From NCBI GenBank assembly GCA_963575675.1, contig CAUYUA010000144.1, positions 1-52,747 on the forward strand: a stretch of DNA of 52,747 bases, read 5' to 3'. Every line of letters starts with the position of its first letter. Position 1 is the first letter of the stretch. Position numbers and translations under genes: made by a program. The DNA comes from CAUYUA01 sp963575675 (lineage in GTDB: Bacteria > Pseudomonadota > Alphaproteobacteria > Azospirillales > Azospirillaceae). Below, piece by piece: positions 37,042-44,797 of the stretch. The notes under the pieces are model-generated. The model worked only from the letters and a program-made list of their open reading frames with translations. It was not told the DNA's origin and did no database searches.

Positions 37042-38331
37042 TCACAAGGAATGATTCTCAAACAGACGTTCAAAAGCCGGGATCAGCAAAGTAATAAGAC
37101 GGATGTGCCGAATCGTGATCGTTGCTTCCGCCAATGTGCCGGGGTGAATATCGATCCAAGGGCCAGAAGAAGAAGAAGACCATTTGTAGCCGTTGTGCGA
37201 CCTGGGGTCGAGATTGAGTTGAACCGAGACTTCGAATGGAGCGCCGCCTCCTGTCAGTTCCTGCACCAACTGCCGGTTTTTCAACATGCGCTGAATCCCT
37301 TCTTCGGTGGAGGGAATAGGCGCCACGCTGGTCACCACGCCTTCAATGAAACCATATTCTTCGCGTTTCACCGTCGAAGGAGAAACTTGAGCCGCCATTC
37401 CGGCGGTGATCTTCTTGCCGTCTTCCGGTTTGACATAGAGCTTAACCATAAGATCGTCGACGGTTCGGACGGATTTCTCTCCCTGCACGCCCCGACGACT
37501 CTGAGGAAGCATTGAGAACAACACTCTGCCGTTGTCGACCACTTCACCGTCGTTGACCTTGAACTCAACGATGTGACCGGAATATGGAGAAACGATATTG
37601 ACGTTTCTATAAAGTTTTTCCGCTAATTTTTTAACTTTCCGCTCTATGATGGCGATATGCTCTTTCTGTTCGCTTTCTCCCTTTTCCCGATTCAAAGTCA
37701 TTTTTTCTTCGTCGAGAGTAAGCTGCTTTATTTGTTTTTCTCCGTTCGCCAACGCCTCTTTGGCGTTGTTGATGGATATTTTGTTTTCGATAACGCGCCT
37801 GGCTTCCGTCAGACCTTTTTTCAGAAGCCCTTCTTCGATCACATCCCGTTCGCTCAACCAATGCACGCGATCTGTTAGAAATTTTTTCTGCTGGTTGAGC
37901 TGTGTTCGCGTCGAATAGATGGCGTCCATTTGCAGTGCAAAATCTTTTTTCTGGAACTCGATGAATTTTTCAAAATGAACGCGGGCTTGAGCCAGTTCGG
38001 CTTGAGCTTCTTTCAGTTCGGATTCGATTTCAGGTTGCGCCGTGTTGGCGACGATTTGGCCGCTTTCGATCCAATCGCCGGGTTTGACAAGGAAGTGAGT
38101 GATCTGTCCCTGTGTTGAGGAAATCACGTCAACGACGCCGCCGGGGCTGATCAGAATGCCTTTTCCCGAGATTCTTTCCGGAACCGCGCCAACAATGCTC
38201 AGGACAAGAGCCGTAATGATGAGCGCGCCAAGGGTTGTCAACGCAAGCCAACCGATCGGCGTCGTGACGCACATCGCTTCATCAAGCTGTTCAGGAGAAG
38301 AGAGATGCTTGAGCGAAACTTCACGGAACAT
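37042..38331 (-). CDS. NHLM-system HlyD-like membrane fusion protein
   Basis: The 429-residue adaptor has one N-terminal membrane span (about 29-50). A lipoyl-like segment follows (GVVDVISSTQGQITHFLVKP), then a long coiled-coil hairpin (about 105-235, rich in Lys, Glu and Gln) and a beta-barrel C-terminal part (IVSPYSGHIVEFKVNDGEVV). It bridges the inner-membrane exporter and the outer envelope. It is the first gene of the minus-strand NHLM operon. Its upstream region ends within 60 bp of an IS982-derived short element, which may have replaced or supplied promoter sequence. No TolC-type outer membrane protein is visible in the window. Confidence 0.9.
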   Translation of the reverse strand: MFREVSLKHLSSPEQLDEAMCVTTPIGWLALTTLGALIITALVLSIVGAVPERISGKGILISPGGVVDVISSTQGQITHFLVKPGDWIESGQIVANTAQPEIESELKEAQAELAQARVHFEKFIEFQKKDFALQMDAIYSTRTQLNQQKKFLTDRVHWLSERDVIEEGLLKKGLTEARRVIENKISINNAKEALANGEKQIKQLTLDEEKMTLNREKGESEQKEHIAIIERKVKKLAEKLYRNVNIVSPYSGHIVEFKVNDGEVVDNGRVLFSMLPQSRRGVQGEKSVRTVDDLMVKLYVKPEDGKKITAGMAAQVSPSTVKREEYGFIEGVVTSVAPIPSTEEGIQRMLKNRQLVQELTGGGAPFEVSVQLNLDPRSHNGYKWSSSSSGPWIDIHPGTLAEATITIRHIRLITLLIPAFERLFENHSL

Positions 38332-38387
38332 TCCGTCGTCCTCGACAACCTGTGCTTTTGAAGATCAAGGCTTAAAGAAAATGATCT

Positions 38388-38603
38388 AAATCAACCCCGC
38401 AACGGGTTTTAGCCGGAGATCATTTTACAAGAGGCATTCTATTGGGGAAGAAAGCCTTTGACAAAATCATCGACCTCGCAAACTCATCTCGATGAATCGA
38501 TCCGGCATCGATCGGAATTCCAATTCATTTTTCGACTCGCCTTCATAGAATCCTTTCATCATCTTTTGTCAATAACTTTTAATTGGCTGGTTGGTGTAAC
38601 ATG
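38388..38603 (-). mobile_element. Short IS982-derived element (internally deleted)
   Basis: In reverse orientation this segment matches the left end of the IS982 relic at 27735 (ATTGACA, GATGATGAAAGGATTCTAT, GAGGTCGATGATTTTGTCAA). It then jumps to the right end (GTAAAAT, CCGGCTAAA, CCCGTT). It is therefore an end-to-end deletion derivative of about 216 bp. Limits are approximate. It sits between the divergent NHLM operon and a glycosyltransferase gene, so it occupies the shared promoter region. Confidence 0.75.
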
Positions 38604-38722
38604 TTTTCTGTAGACCTCGCCCATCCGCAGTCTTAAAAACTTCATAGGGGTGAGAAGTTACGAAAATTCATGTCTCTCGACCGAATGCTCTCCAAAATCC
38701 GCTCAGACAGAAGCCGAATCGA

Positions 38723-39985
38723 ATGATTGGGTGGATGTCCCACATCAAGAACAAGATATCAATGGACCGTCCTATGACCGACCGGAAACCGTTGCTGTTT
38801 CTCTCTCAGCGCATTCCTTATCCGCCCAACAAAGGAGACAAGTTGAGGTCTTTCGCCGTCCTTCGTCACCTTTCCTCCCTGTGGGACGTTCACCTTGGCT
38901 GTTTCATCGATGATCCCGTTGACTGGGGATATATTGAAGAGGTAAAGGCTTATTGCGCTGATCTTTTTTGCGTCGGCTTGGACAAGCGTTGGGCAAAAAT
39001 CCGAAGCCTGCGAGGGTTGGTCACCGGAGCTTCGTTGAGCGAGCCCTATTTCTACAATGCGTCTTTGGCGCGCTGGGTTGATAAGGTTCTGACCGAGGCG
39101 CGGCCATCGGCGATTTTTCTTTATTCCTCGGTCATGGGACAGTATGCGCCAAAAGCGGGCGAGGCGGGAGCGCCGCGCGTGGTTATGGATTTTGTCGATG
39201 TTGATTCCGACAAATGGCGGCAGTACGCCGAGCGGCAAACTTGGCCGATGAGTTGGGTTTATGCGCGGGAAAGTCGTCGTTTGTTGGCGTTTGATCGAAA
39301 AGTGGCGGCTCGCGTCGACGCCAGCGTGTTTGTCTCGTCGCCGGAAGCCGAACTCTTTCGGCGATTGGCTCCGGAGACGGCGAACAAGGTTTACCCCATC
39401 TCCAACGGCATCGATCTTGATTTCTTTAATCCTGAGCTGGATTTTCCCGATCCGTTTCAAGTCGGCGTTCGTCGGGTCGTCTTTACCGGGGCGATGGATT
39501 ATTGGCCCAATATCGACGCCGTGCATTGGTTCGCCGACGAAATATTGCCGGCTTTGCGCGCGCGCGCGCCGGACATTGTCTTCTATATTGTCGGCGGCAA
39601 TCCGACGCCGGACGTGACGGCGTTGGCCGAACGACCGGGCGTCGTTGTCACGGGCCGCGTTCCCGACATTCGCCCTTATCTTGCTCATTCCGAAGTGGCG
39701 GTGGCTCCTATGCGCGTGGCGCGGGGCATTCAGAACAAAGTGTTGGAAGGCATGGCGATGGGCAAACCCGTCGTCACTTCGGATCAGGGGTTGGAGGGCA
39801 TCGACGCGGAGCCTGGGCGGGATCTGCTGACGGCCAACACGGCGTCTGAATTTGTCGAAGCTGTTATGCGAATTCTGACCGATTCTTCCACTACGGCGAT
39901 CGGATCGGCGGCCCGGCGGCGCGTCGTTTCCAAATATGATTGGAGCGATAAACTGGCGTCTTATCAGCGTTTGCTTCAGCCGTAA
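38723..39985 (+). CDS. PEP-CTERM/XrtA-associated glycosyltransferase (Stp1 type)
   Basis: The 420-residue enzyme is a GT4-like glycosyltransferase whose N-terminal signature LLFLSQRIPYPPNKGDKLRS is characteristic of the sugar transferase found with exosortase A loci. It has VVMDFVDVDSDKWRQYAERQ in the middle. The donor domain holds YPISNGIDLDFFNPELDFPD, VVFTGAMDYWPNIDAVHWF and QNKVLEGMAMGKPVVTSDQG. It would extend the polysaccharide repeat in the cytoplasm. The start is uncertain: in-frame ATG codons occur at 38723, 38735, 38762 and 38774 with no strong ribosome-binding site. The one at 38774 (MTDRKPLLFL) best fits the family length. A 61-bp palindrome lies just after the gene. Confidence 0.85.
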   Translation: MIGWMSHIKNKISMDRPMTDRKPLLFLSQRIPYPPNKGDKLRSFAVLRHLSSLWDVHLGCFIDDPVDWGYIEEVKAYCADLFCVGLDKRWAKIRSLRGLVTGASLSEPYFYNASLARWVDKVLTEARPSAIFLYSSVMGQYAPKAGEAGAPRVVMDFVDVDSDKWRQYAERQTWPMSWVYARESRRLLAFDRKVAARVDASVFVSSPEAELFRRLAPETANKVYPISNGIDLDFFNPELDFPDPFQVGVRRVVFTGAMDYWPNIDAVHWFADEILPALRARAPDIVFYIVGGNPTPDVTALAERPGVVVTGRVPDIRPYLAHSEVAVAPMRVARGIQNKVLEGMAMGKPVVTSDQGLEGIDAEPGRDLLTANTASEFVEAVMRILTDSSTTAIGSAARRRVVSKYDWSDKLASYQRLLQP

Positions 39986-40058
39986 TTCGCTTTATGAAAG
40001 CGACGTGAAGCAGAACGCGCCGAAGAACGCGAATACAGTCGAACATTCGGCTTGTTGG

Positions 40059-40189
40059 GTAAGCGTTCTCCTGCCCCCACTTTGTTATGCCAACGATCAG
40101 AGGAAAGAACGGATGACCTCCACGCTTTAGGTCATCCGTCCTTTCCTCTGATCGTTGGCATAACAAAGTGGGGGCAGGAGAACGCTTAC
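40059..40189. repeat. Near-perfect palindrome with 61-bp arms and a 9-base loop
   Basis: The arm 40059-40119 (starting GTAAGCGTTCTCCTGCCCCC) is the reverse complement of 40129-40189 with a single mismatch, leaving the loop CCACGCTTT. It begins about 74 bp after the glycosyltransferase stop. No T run follows. The arms have no coding sense. It could be a very stable terminator, a mobile hairpin, or an inverted duplication caused by a replication error. No second copy was seen in the window. Confidence 0.9.
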
Positions 40190-40247
40190 GCTTGTCACAA
40201 AATTACGCAAGAAAAGACTTGCAAGTTCTGGATTTGGCGAGCGTATG

Positions 40248-40365
40248 GAGCCTGTTGCAAGATCAAAAATTCCACGGAAAAAATCAATTAGCAGTATTTT
40301 CTTGCAGCGCCTACATACATCATCATGTAAAACGACTCACCGAGTTTTGATTTTGCAACAGGCTC
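40248..40365. mobile_element. 118-bp miniature element with 21-bp terminal inverted repeats
   Basis: GAGCCTGTTGCAAGATCAAA at 40248 matches, with one mismatch over 21 bp, the reverse complement of 40345-40365 (TTTTGATTTTGCAACAGGCT plus C). The interior has no open frame of note. This is the usual form of a non-autonomous miniature inverted-repeat element. Its parent transposon is not in the window. It lies between the large palindrome and the intact IS3 element, so three structures are stacked within 1.6 kb. Confidence 0.7.
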
Positions 40366-40452
40366 TAAAAAGGATTTTTTTATATGACAAAATGAGGTGG
40401 TCCCGGAATCCCGGACAGAATGACCGCTTAGCTAAGCTTAGATTGAGTATTT

Positions 40453-41310
40453 TTATGCGGCATCCTGTATATTTTCTGATATACTCTGGTATGCTTCATC
40501 CGGTGTTTTGTTGTTTAATGCTGCGTGAGGACGGTTGGCGTTATAGAAATTTATCCATTGTCCAATCCCTTTCCTCGCTTCCCCACTTGTTTCGAAAGCA
40601 TTAAGATAGACACATTCATACTTAACAGAACGCCACAGCCTTTCGATGAATACATTATCCATCCACCGACCTTTCCCATCCATTGATACAGAAATTCCAT
40701 CACGAGTCAACACGCTAATAAAACTCAAGCTTGTAAACTGGCTCCCCTGATCCGTGTTGAATATTTCAGGCTTTCGATACTTAAGAAGCGCCTCTTCAAG
40801 AGCATCAATACAGAAGTCAACATCCATCGTATTTGACAATCTCCATGTAAGAACTTTGCGTGTCGCCCAGTCCATTATAGCAACAAGATAGAGAAAACCT
40901 CGTCGCATCGGAATATATGTGATGTCTGCGCACCAAACTTGATTCGGTCGATCAATCTTCAAATCACGAAGCATATATGGAAATATCTTGTGCTCCGGAT
41001 TTGAAAATGTCGTTCTTGGTTTTTGGTAAATTGCAACTAATCCCATTTTCTCCATTAGTCGACGGACGCGCTTGCGTCCAACATTGTATCCTTTTCGTTG
41101 TAAATCAATTACCATTCTTCGATTTCCATAAAATGGTGCAACTAAAAATTGTTCATCAATCCGTCTCATGATTTCTAAATTTTCTGCTGTTTCTCCAACA
41201 GGTTTGTCGTAATAACGAGAGCGACTTATTGAAAGAAGCTCACACTGTTTTATAACCGAAAGACGGTCATGCGTAGGATCGACCATTGATTGCCTCCGAT
41301 CGCCGGTCAT
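40453..41310 (-). CDS. IS3-family transposase catalytic subunit (OrfB)
   Basis: The 285-residue OrfB has an N-terminal HTH_21-like region (VIKQCELLSISRSRYYDKPV) and an integrase core with the DDE triad: Asp in WCADITYI, Asp in FNTDQGSQFTS and Glu in FIERLWRSVKYE. The ATG overlaps the orfA stop as ATGA. As in other IS3 elements, an OrfAB fusion made by -1 slippage is likely the active enzyme. A T6A run followed by AAG (minus strand near 41330) is the probable slip site. No stop or shift damages the gene, so the element may be active. Confidence 0.93.
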   Translation of the reverse strand: MTGDRRQSMVDPTHDRLSVIKQCELLSISRSRYYDKPVGETAENLEIMRRIDEQFLVAPFYGNRRMVIDLQRKGYNVGRKRVRRLMEKMGLVAIYQKPRTTFSNPEHKIFPYMLRDLKIDRPNQVWCADITYIPMRRGFLYLVAIMDWATRKVLTWRLSNTMDVDFCIDALEEALLKYRKPEIFNTDQGSQFTSLSFISVLTRDGISVSMDGKGRWMDNVFIERLWRSVKYECVYLNAFETSGEARKGIGQWINFYNANRPHAALNNKTPDEAYQSISENIQDAA

Positions 41311-41591
41311 CGACTGGAGGCTTTCTTTAAAAAATCTCGTTCTACTACCAGTTGACCAATCATAGCGTGTAACTTTTCAATCTCTCCATCTTGTGATGGA
41401 GTCGCCGTTTCTCCTTTGCTCGAAAATGTTCTCACCAGTCCATCGATGGCTTGGCGTTTCCAATCGCTGATAAGTGTCTGATGAACTCCATGCTTCGACA
41501 CCAATTGAGCGATTGTTAATTCTCCACGTAACGCTTCAAGCGCTACCTTGGCCTTAAAATCTGCGCTATAACGTTTCCGTTTTCCGCTCAT
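41307..41591 (-). CDS. IS3-family transposase DNA-binding subunit (OrfA)
   Basis: The 94-residue OrfA has a helix-turn-helix (KAKVALEALRGELTIAQLVS, then KHGVHQTLISDWKRQAIDGL) and a leucine-zipper-like tail (IEKLHAMIGQLVVERDFLKK) for joining OrfB. It binds the element ends and regulates transposition. Its stop overlaps the start of orfB by 4 bp, the usual IS3 arrangement. Confidence 0.92.
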   Translation of the reverse strand: MSGKRKRYSADFKAKVALEALRGELTIAQLVSKHGVHQTLISDWKRQAIDGLVRTFSSKGETATPSQDGEIEKLHAMIGQLVVERDFLKKASSR

Positions 41592-41730
41592 CCGAACTCT
41601 CCTGAGTGATTCGACCTAAGCTTATCACCCTGTCCGGGATTCCGGGACCACCTCAAAATGAGCATCTTGAATGCATACATTTGACCTGCTATTCAAGACA
41701 AGTTGCTTGTTTGTCGAAGGAACAGAGCTT

Positions 41731-42207
41731 GTGCGTCTTACTCAGTTCTCAAATTTTGTCATACGAATTTTAATGTACACCGGCATAAAAGGAAATCGTC
41801 CCAGCACGATACAAGAAATGGCGCAAGCCTATGGTATATCTTATGATCACTTAAAAAAAGCCGCTGCGGAAGCGTGTCGACTTGGATATTTAAAATCCGT
41901 TATGGGCCGCAATGGCGGAATGATGACAGCCAAATCACCGGAACTTATTAATATCGGTGAGGTCATTCGTCAAACTGAGGGAATTTTATCGCTTGTAGAG
42001 TGCTTCGATCCTAATACCAATACTTGCCCTTTACATAAAGAGTGTCGCCTACGTCTTGCATTGCAAGAAGCTCTGAACGCTTTTTTTTGTACGCTTGATA
42101 AGTACACGCTATCTGATTTGATCGACAATCGAGAACGAATTGCGTCTTGTCTTGGCATTGAGGAAAAATTAACGAGGGCCAGGAGCAATGCTCCTGAGCC
42201 CAGTTAA
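41731..42207 (+). CDS. nsrR: NsrR-like Rrf2-family iron-sulfur regulator
   Basis: From the GTG at 41731 (GAAGGA 10 bases upstream) the product has 158 residues and begins VRLTQFSNFVIRILMYTGIK, the standard NsrR start. A longer frame to 41671 adds 20 unrelated residues. A winged helix (IQEMAQAYGISYDHLKKAA) follows, then a three-Cys cluster ligand loop (CFDPNTNTCPLHKECRL) and the NsrR-like end (NAFFCTLDKYTLSDLI). NsrR proteins bind an iron-sulfur cluster and lose DNA binding when nitric oxide attacks it. The gene is followed after 15 bp by the CZB protein gene, so both are probably one operon. NsrR homologues control nitrogen-oxide metabolism, which in known magnetospirilla affects magnetite formation; that link is inference here. 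Confidence 0.85.
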   Translation: MRLTQFSNFVIRILMYTGIKGNRPSTIQEMAQAYGISYDHLKKAAAEACRLGYLKSVMGRNGGMMTAKSPELINIGEVIRQTEGILSLVECFDPNTNTCPLHKECRLRLALQEALNAFFCTLDKYTLSDLIDNRERIASCLGIEEKLTRARSNAPEPS

Positions 42208-42222
42208 TCAGGAGGTTGTCTT

Positions 42223-43197
42223 ATGAAAGTTAAAGTCACGTTCGACATTAATAAAGCGCGTCTTGTCCATCTCGATTGGGTTATTCGCGTCGAAAAAATT
42301 CTCGATCAGAACACCGAGTCAGCGCCTATTGCCTTACAACATTACCAAGATTGTGAGCTTGGGGTTTGGCTTCACGGCGCAGGGCGTTCAAAATATCGGC
42401 AATACGAAGATATTCTCCGACTCGCCGTTGAGCACCGTCGATTTCACCACGCCGTCGATCATATGTTGTTGGCTCTGCACGAAGGAAATCTCATCAAGAC
42501 CCGAGAGCTTCTAATCGGCGTTCGACACATGAGTAAAGACATAATCTATCTGTTGACGCTTCTCGAATTAAAAACCGTTGAAGACATGAGGCTCAACCAA
42601 TTTGGCGGCGGATTTCTCGCAACTATTGAATCATGGTTTTCGTCAAACGTGAATTGGCTTGAGCCTCCCAATACAAAAGAAGCATCTCCGTCGGTTGACA
42701 TAACCTACGCTAGACTAGCTCATCTGAGTTGGGCCTCTAGACTGGATCATCGATTTCGAAACTATGGTAAGGGCGTTGCTTTGCAAGCGCATGATTCATG
42801 CGATTTTGGAGCCTGGATTCAAAGCGTCGGATTAAAAAAATACGCCGATCTTGATGAGATTCCTTTGCTTGAAACCGTCCATAAAGGATTTCACGAAGCC
42901 GCTGCGCGCATCATTAAGCATTTACAAAATCGCCATCTTCAAAGAGCCGAAGAGGCCTATATCGACGTTCAAAACTTAAGCAGAGAAATAGCGTGGCTAC
43001 TGACTCTTGTTGAGTACCGCCTTAAACCACAAGACGAACCGAAAAGAACAATAAAAAAAGAACAATCAGAGCCGCAAACACAATCCTTACCTTCTCTTCC
43101 GGCGGCGGAAAAACACCCACAAAATGAGACGCCTCCCGCTCCGTTTGTCCAATTATCGCCAATTATGGCCGTCGCCGAGCACATAATGGACCACTGA
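42223..43197 (+). CDS. Stand-alone tandem CZB (chemoreceptor zinc-binding) protein
   Basis: The 324-residue protein has two CZB domains and nothing else recognisable. The first (about 8-120) shows ARLVHLDWVIRVEKIL, DCELGVWLHGAGRSKY and EHRRFHHAVD. The second (about 160-275) shows ARLAHLSWASRLDHRF, SCDFGAWIQSVGLKKY and VHKGFHEAAA. The His, Cys, His, His zinc ligands are present in both. The last 50 residues are Pro- and Glu-rich and probably disordered. CZB domains sense zinc or oxidants such as hypochlorite in chemoreceptors and diguanylate cyclases, but usually as one domain attached to an output. AGGAGG lies 8 bases before the ATG. Position behind an NsrR-like gene suggests a redox or nitric-oxide related role. 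Confidence 0.82.
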   Translation: MKVKVTFDINKARLVHLDWVIRVEKILDQNTESAPIALQHYQDCELGVWLHGAGRSKYRQYEDILRLAVEHRRFHHAVDHMLLALHEGNLIKTRELLIGVRHMSKDIIYLLTLLELKTVEDMRLNQFGGGFLATIESWFSSNVNWLEPPNTKEASPSVDITYARLAHLSWASRLDHRFRNYGKGVALQAHDSCDFGAWIQSVGLKKYADLDEIPLLETVHKGFHEAAARIIKHLQNRHLQRAEEAYIDVQNLSREIAWLLTLVEYRLKPQDEPKRTIKKEQSEPQTQSLPSLPAAEKHPQNETPPAPFVQLSPIMAVAEHIMDH

Positions 43198-43339
43198 TGA
43201 TTGAGAAGGGTCACGTCCGAGGAAGAGGTGTAAATACGCTATTAAGGGGGCGAGCAGTCATCGTTCACGCGGCGCTCGTGAGAATGGGGACCAATCAGCT
43301 TGATCGTTTTTACAGAAAACATGTGACACTGCCATCGAC

Positions 43340-43489
43340 ATGAGCGCAAGATTTGTCATGGAACTCGGATTGACGAATGCGATTATCGGCATGGACAAAG
43401 CCGCAAACTCGGCCCTAAAAGGCCGGGTTTGCGCGGCGAATGATTCGGATAAAAGCACTCATCCCGTCGTGCAGAGAGATTTCCAATAA
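43340..43489 (+). CDS. Possible 49-residue ORF upstream of the coiled-coil gene
   Basis: A short frame starts MSARFVMELGLTNAIIGMDK and ends VVQRDFQ. It lies between the CZB gene and the coiled-coil gene in the same direction. No convincing ribosome-binding site precedes the ATG, and a 13-bp hairpin lies inside it. It resembles no protein known to me. It may simply be leader sequence. The rest of 43198-43507 has no other candidate gene. Confidence 0.25.
   Translation: MSARFVMELGLTNAIIGMDKAANSALKGRVCAANDSDKSTHPVVQRDFQ
43402..43433. terminator. 13-bp hairpin before the magnetosome block
   Basis: CGCAAAC (43402-43408) pairs with GTTTGCG (43427-43433), and CGGCC (43410-43414) with GGCCG (43421-43425), with one wobble pair between and a 6-base loop. 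No T run follows. It could separate the NsrR-CZB transcript from the downstream genes or act as an attenuator. Confidence 0.45.
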
Positions 43490-43507
43490 ATTGCATCTGG
43501 AGGAACG

Positions 43508-44743
43508 GTGGTGGAGAACGTCATTAGTCGTTCCGGTGATGAGATCGAGAGACGTAGAACGAAGAATGAGCAATGGACTGAATTGTTTCAAGTCGCCTCT
43601 TGGCGTCAAAACGGCGCAGCATCCGACAAAGACGCTAAAAACGCCAAGCGACGAAAAGAAGCGAAGCCTCGATTTTCCACCGAAGAGCTGATGACCTTAT
43701 GCGCCGTTTCTCCCTTGCGCTTGATCCCCGCCGAAGAAGACCAAAAACAACCTGTTGCAGAACAACCGCCTTTCGTCGAGGAATTCAAAGAGCCGTTGAG
43801 CGTCGCAATCCCCACCATCGAGAAAACTGTGATCTCTGAAACGATTTATGACATGTGGAGAGATCAAGAACGGCATAGAAACAATAGAACTCATTTTCAA
43901 ATAGAAATCGCAGCGCCGCAAGCGTCGGACATTTCGATCGTTGAAGAATCTCATGAAGATAGAGCGGAAAAGGCTGAAAGCATCGTTAAAATAATTTATG
44001 ACCTTTTCTCGTCGCCTCTTGGAACGCCGATTAAAATGGACGTGATCAACGAAATACGTAAGTTGTTGATCGAGCAAAAATCCGGCTTTAAGCATTTTGA
44101 AGAGCAAATCTCTGTGTTGCATCAAGAAATCAATCTTCTTTACCGTATTCGGAGCGAGACAGAAGCAAAGCGGCAAGCTTCAGACGAATTACGGGAAACA
44201 GTTGAAGAACATCGTCGAAAACAGCAGGAACTTAAAGAGCTGGATGAAGACATCATCCGTTCTCGCGAGGAAAGAGACGCCTTGCGGCAAGAAATAGACA
44301 CGCTAAAATCAGACGTCGCCATACTCGAACAACGGCGTTCGGACACTCTAACAAAGACGCGCGACGAGATCGAATCTCTTAATCTATTGAATAAATCCGT
44401 TTCAGAAACGCAAAACGCCGTCGAGCTGTTGCATCGTCGAAAAGAAATGCTTGAAACCCCCTTTCTCCATAAAGAAGAAGAGCCCCCGCTTCTTCCAACG
44501 CCAAGAAAAGTTGAAACGGCGCCGGCGGTGAAAAAAACGCCGACAACAGCCAAATCCAATTCATCCGCCTCCAAGCGGCGCATAGCCGCTGAGATCGGGA
44601 CATTTGAGATGATTTGCAATGTCGGCGCAGGAATCGTCTCGGGCCTAAAGTCGGTGTTCGGAGAAAGCGAGCCGCCTCAGAAGAAAAAAGCGCCTCCGCG
44701 CTCGCAACCCAAACGATTAGCGCCGTCGGGCAAAGTCGCGTGA
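43508..44743 (+). CDS. Coiled-coil protein upstream of the MamK-like gene, unknown family
   Basis: The 411-residue protein has no family I recognise. Residues 1-60 are basic and charged, 70-180 contain Pro/Glu-rich and helical parts, and 180-315 form a long coiled coil (for example QEIDTLKSDVAILEQRRSDT). The tail is Lys-, Pro- and Ser-rich with a short hydrophobic stretch, FEMICNVGAGIVSGLKSVFG (366-385), perhaps an amphipathic membrane contact. GTG codons at 43508 and 43511 are possible starts; GGAGGA at 43499-43504 fits the second better. It ends 54 bp before the MamK-like gene. In known magnetosome clusters the mamJ gene next to mamK encodes the filament-to-vesicle linker. A MamJ-like role is an inference from position only, because the sequence is not MamJ-like. 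Confidence 0.75.
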   Translation: MVENVISRSGDEIERRRTKNEQWTELFQVASWRQNGAASDKDAKNAKRRKEAKPRFSTEELMTLCAVSPLRLIPAEEDQKQPVAEQPPFVEEFKEPLSVAIPTIEKTVISETIYDMWRDQERHRNNRTHFQIEIAAPQASDISIVEESHEDRAEKAESIVKIIYDLFSSPLGTPIKMDVINEIRKLLIEQKSGFKHFEEQISVLHQEINLLYRIRSETEAKRQASDELRETVEEHRRKQQELKELDEDIIRSREERDALRQEIDTLKSDVAILEQRRSDTLTKTRDEIESLNLLNKSVSETQNAVELLHRRKEMLETPFLHKEEEPPLLPTPRKVETAPAVKKTPTTAKSNSSASKRRIAAEIGTFEMICNVGAGIVSGLKSVFGESEPPQKKKAPPRSQPKRLAPSGKVA

Positions 44744-44797
44744 CCGAAGCCGGCGCTTGCTGTAAAAATGCCGTTCAATTCCTAAGGAGTTTAACAC

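Larger units (their letters stand above)
40393..41655 (-). mobile_element. Intact IS3-family insertion sequence
   Basis: The 1263-bp element has 26-bp inverted ends (TGAGGTGGTCCCGGAATCCC and its complement), starts TG and ends CA, and is flanked by AAA on both sides (40390-40392 and 41656-41658), a 3-bp target duplication. It carries overlapping orfA and orfB on the minus strand with all catalytic residues. It is 76 bp upstream of the NsrR-like start and may separate that gene from its original promoter. Deleted or solitary relatives are at 1948-2556 and 48685-48754. Confidence 0.95.
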
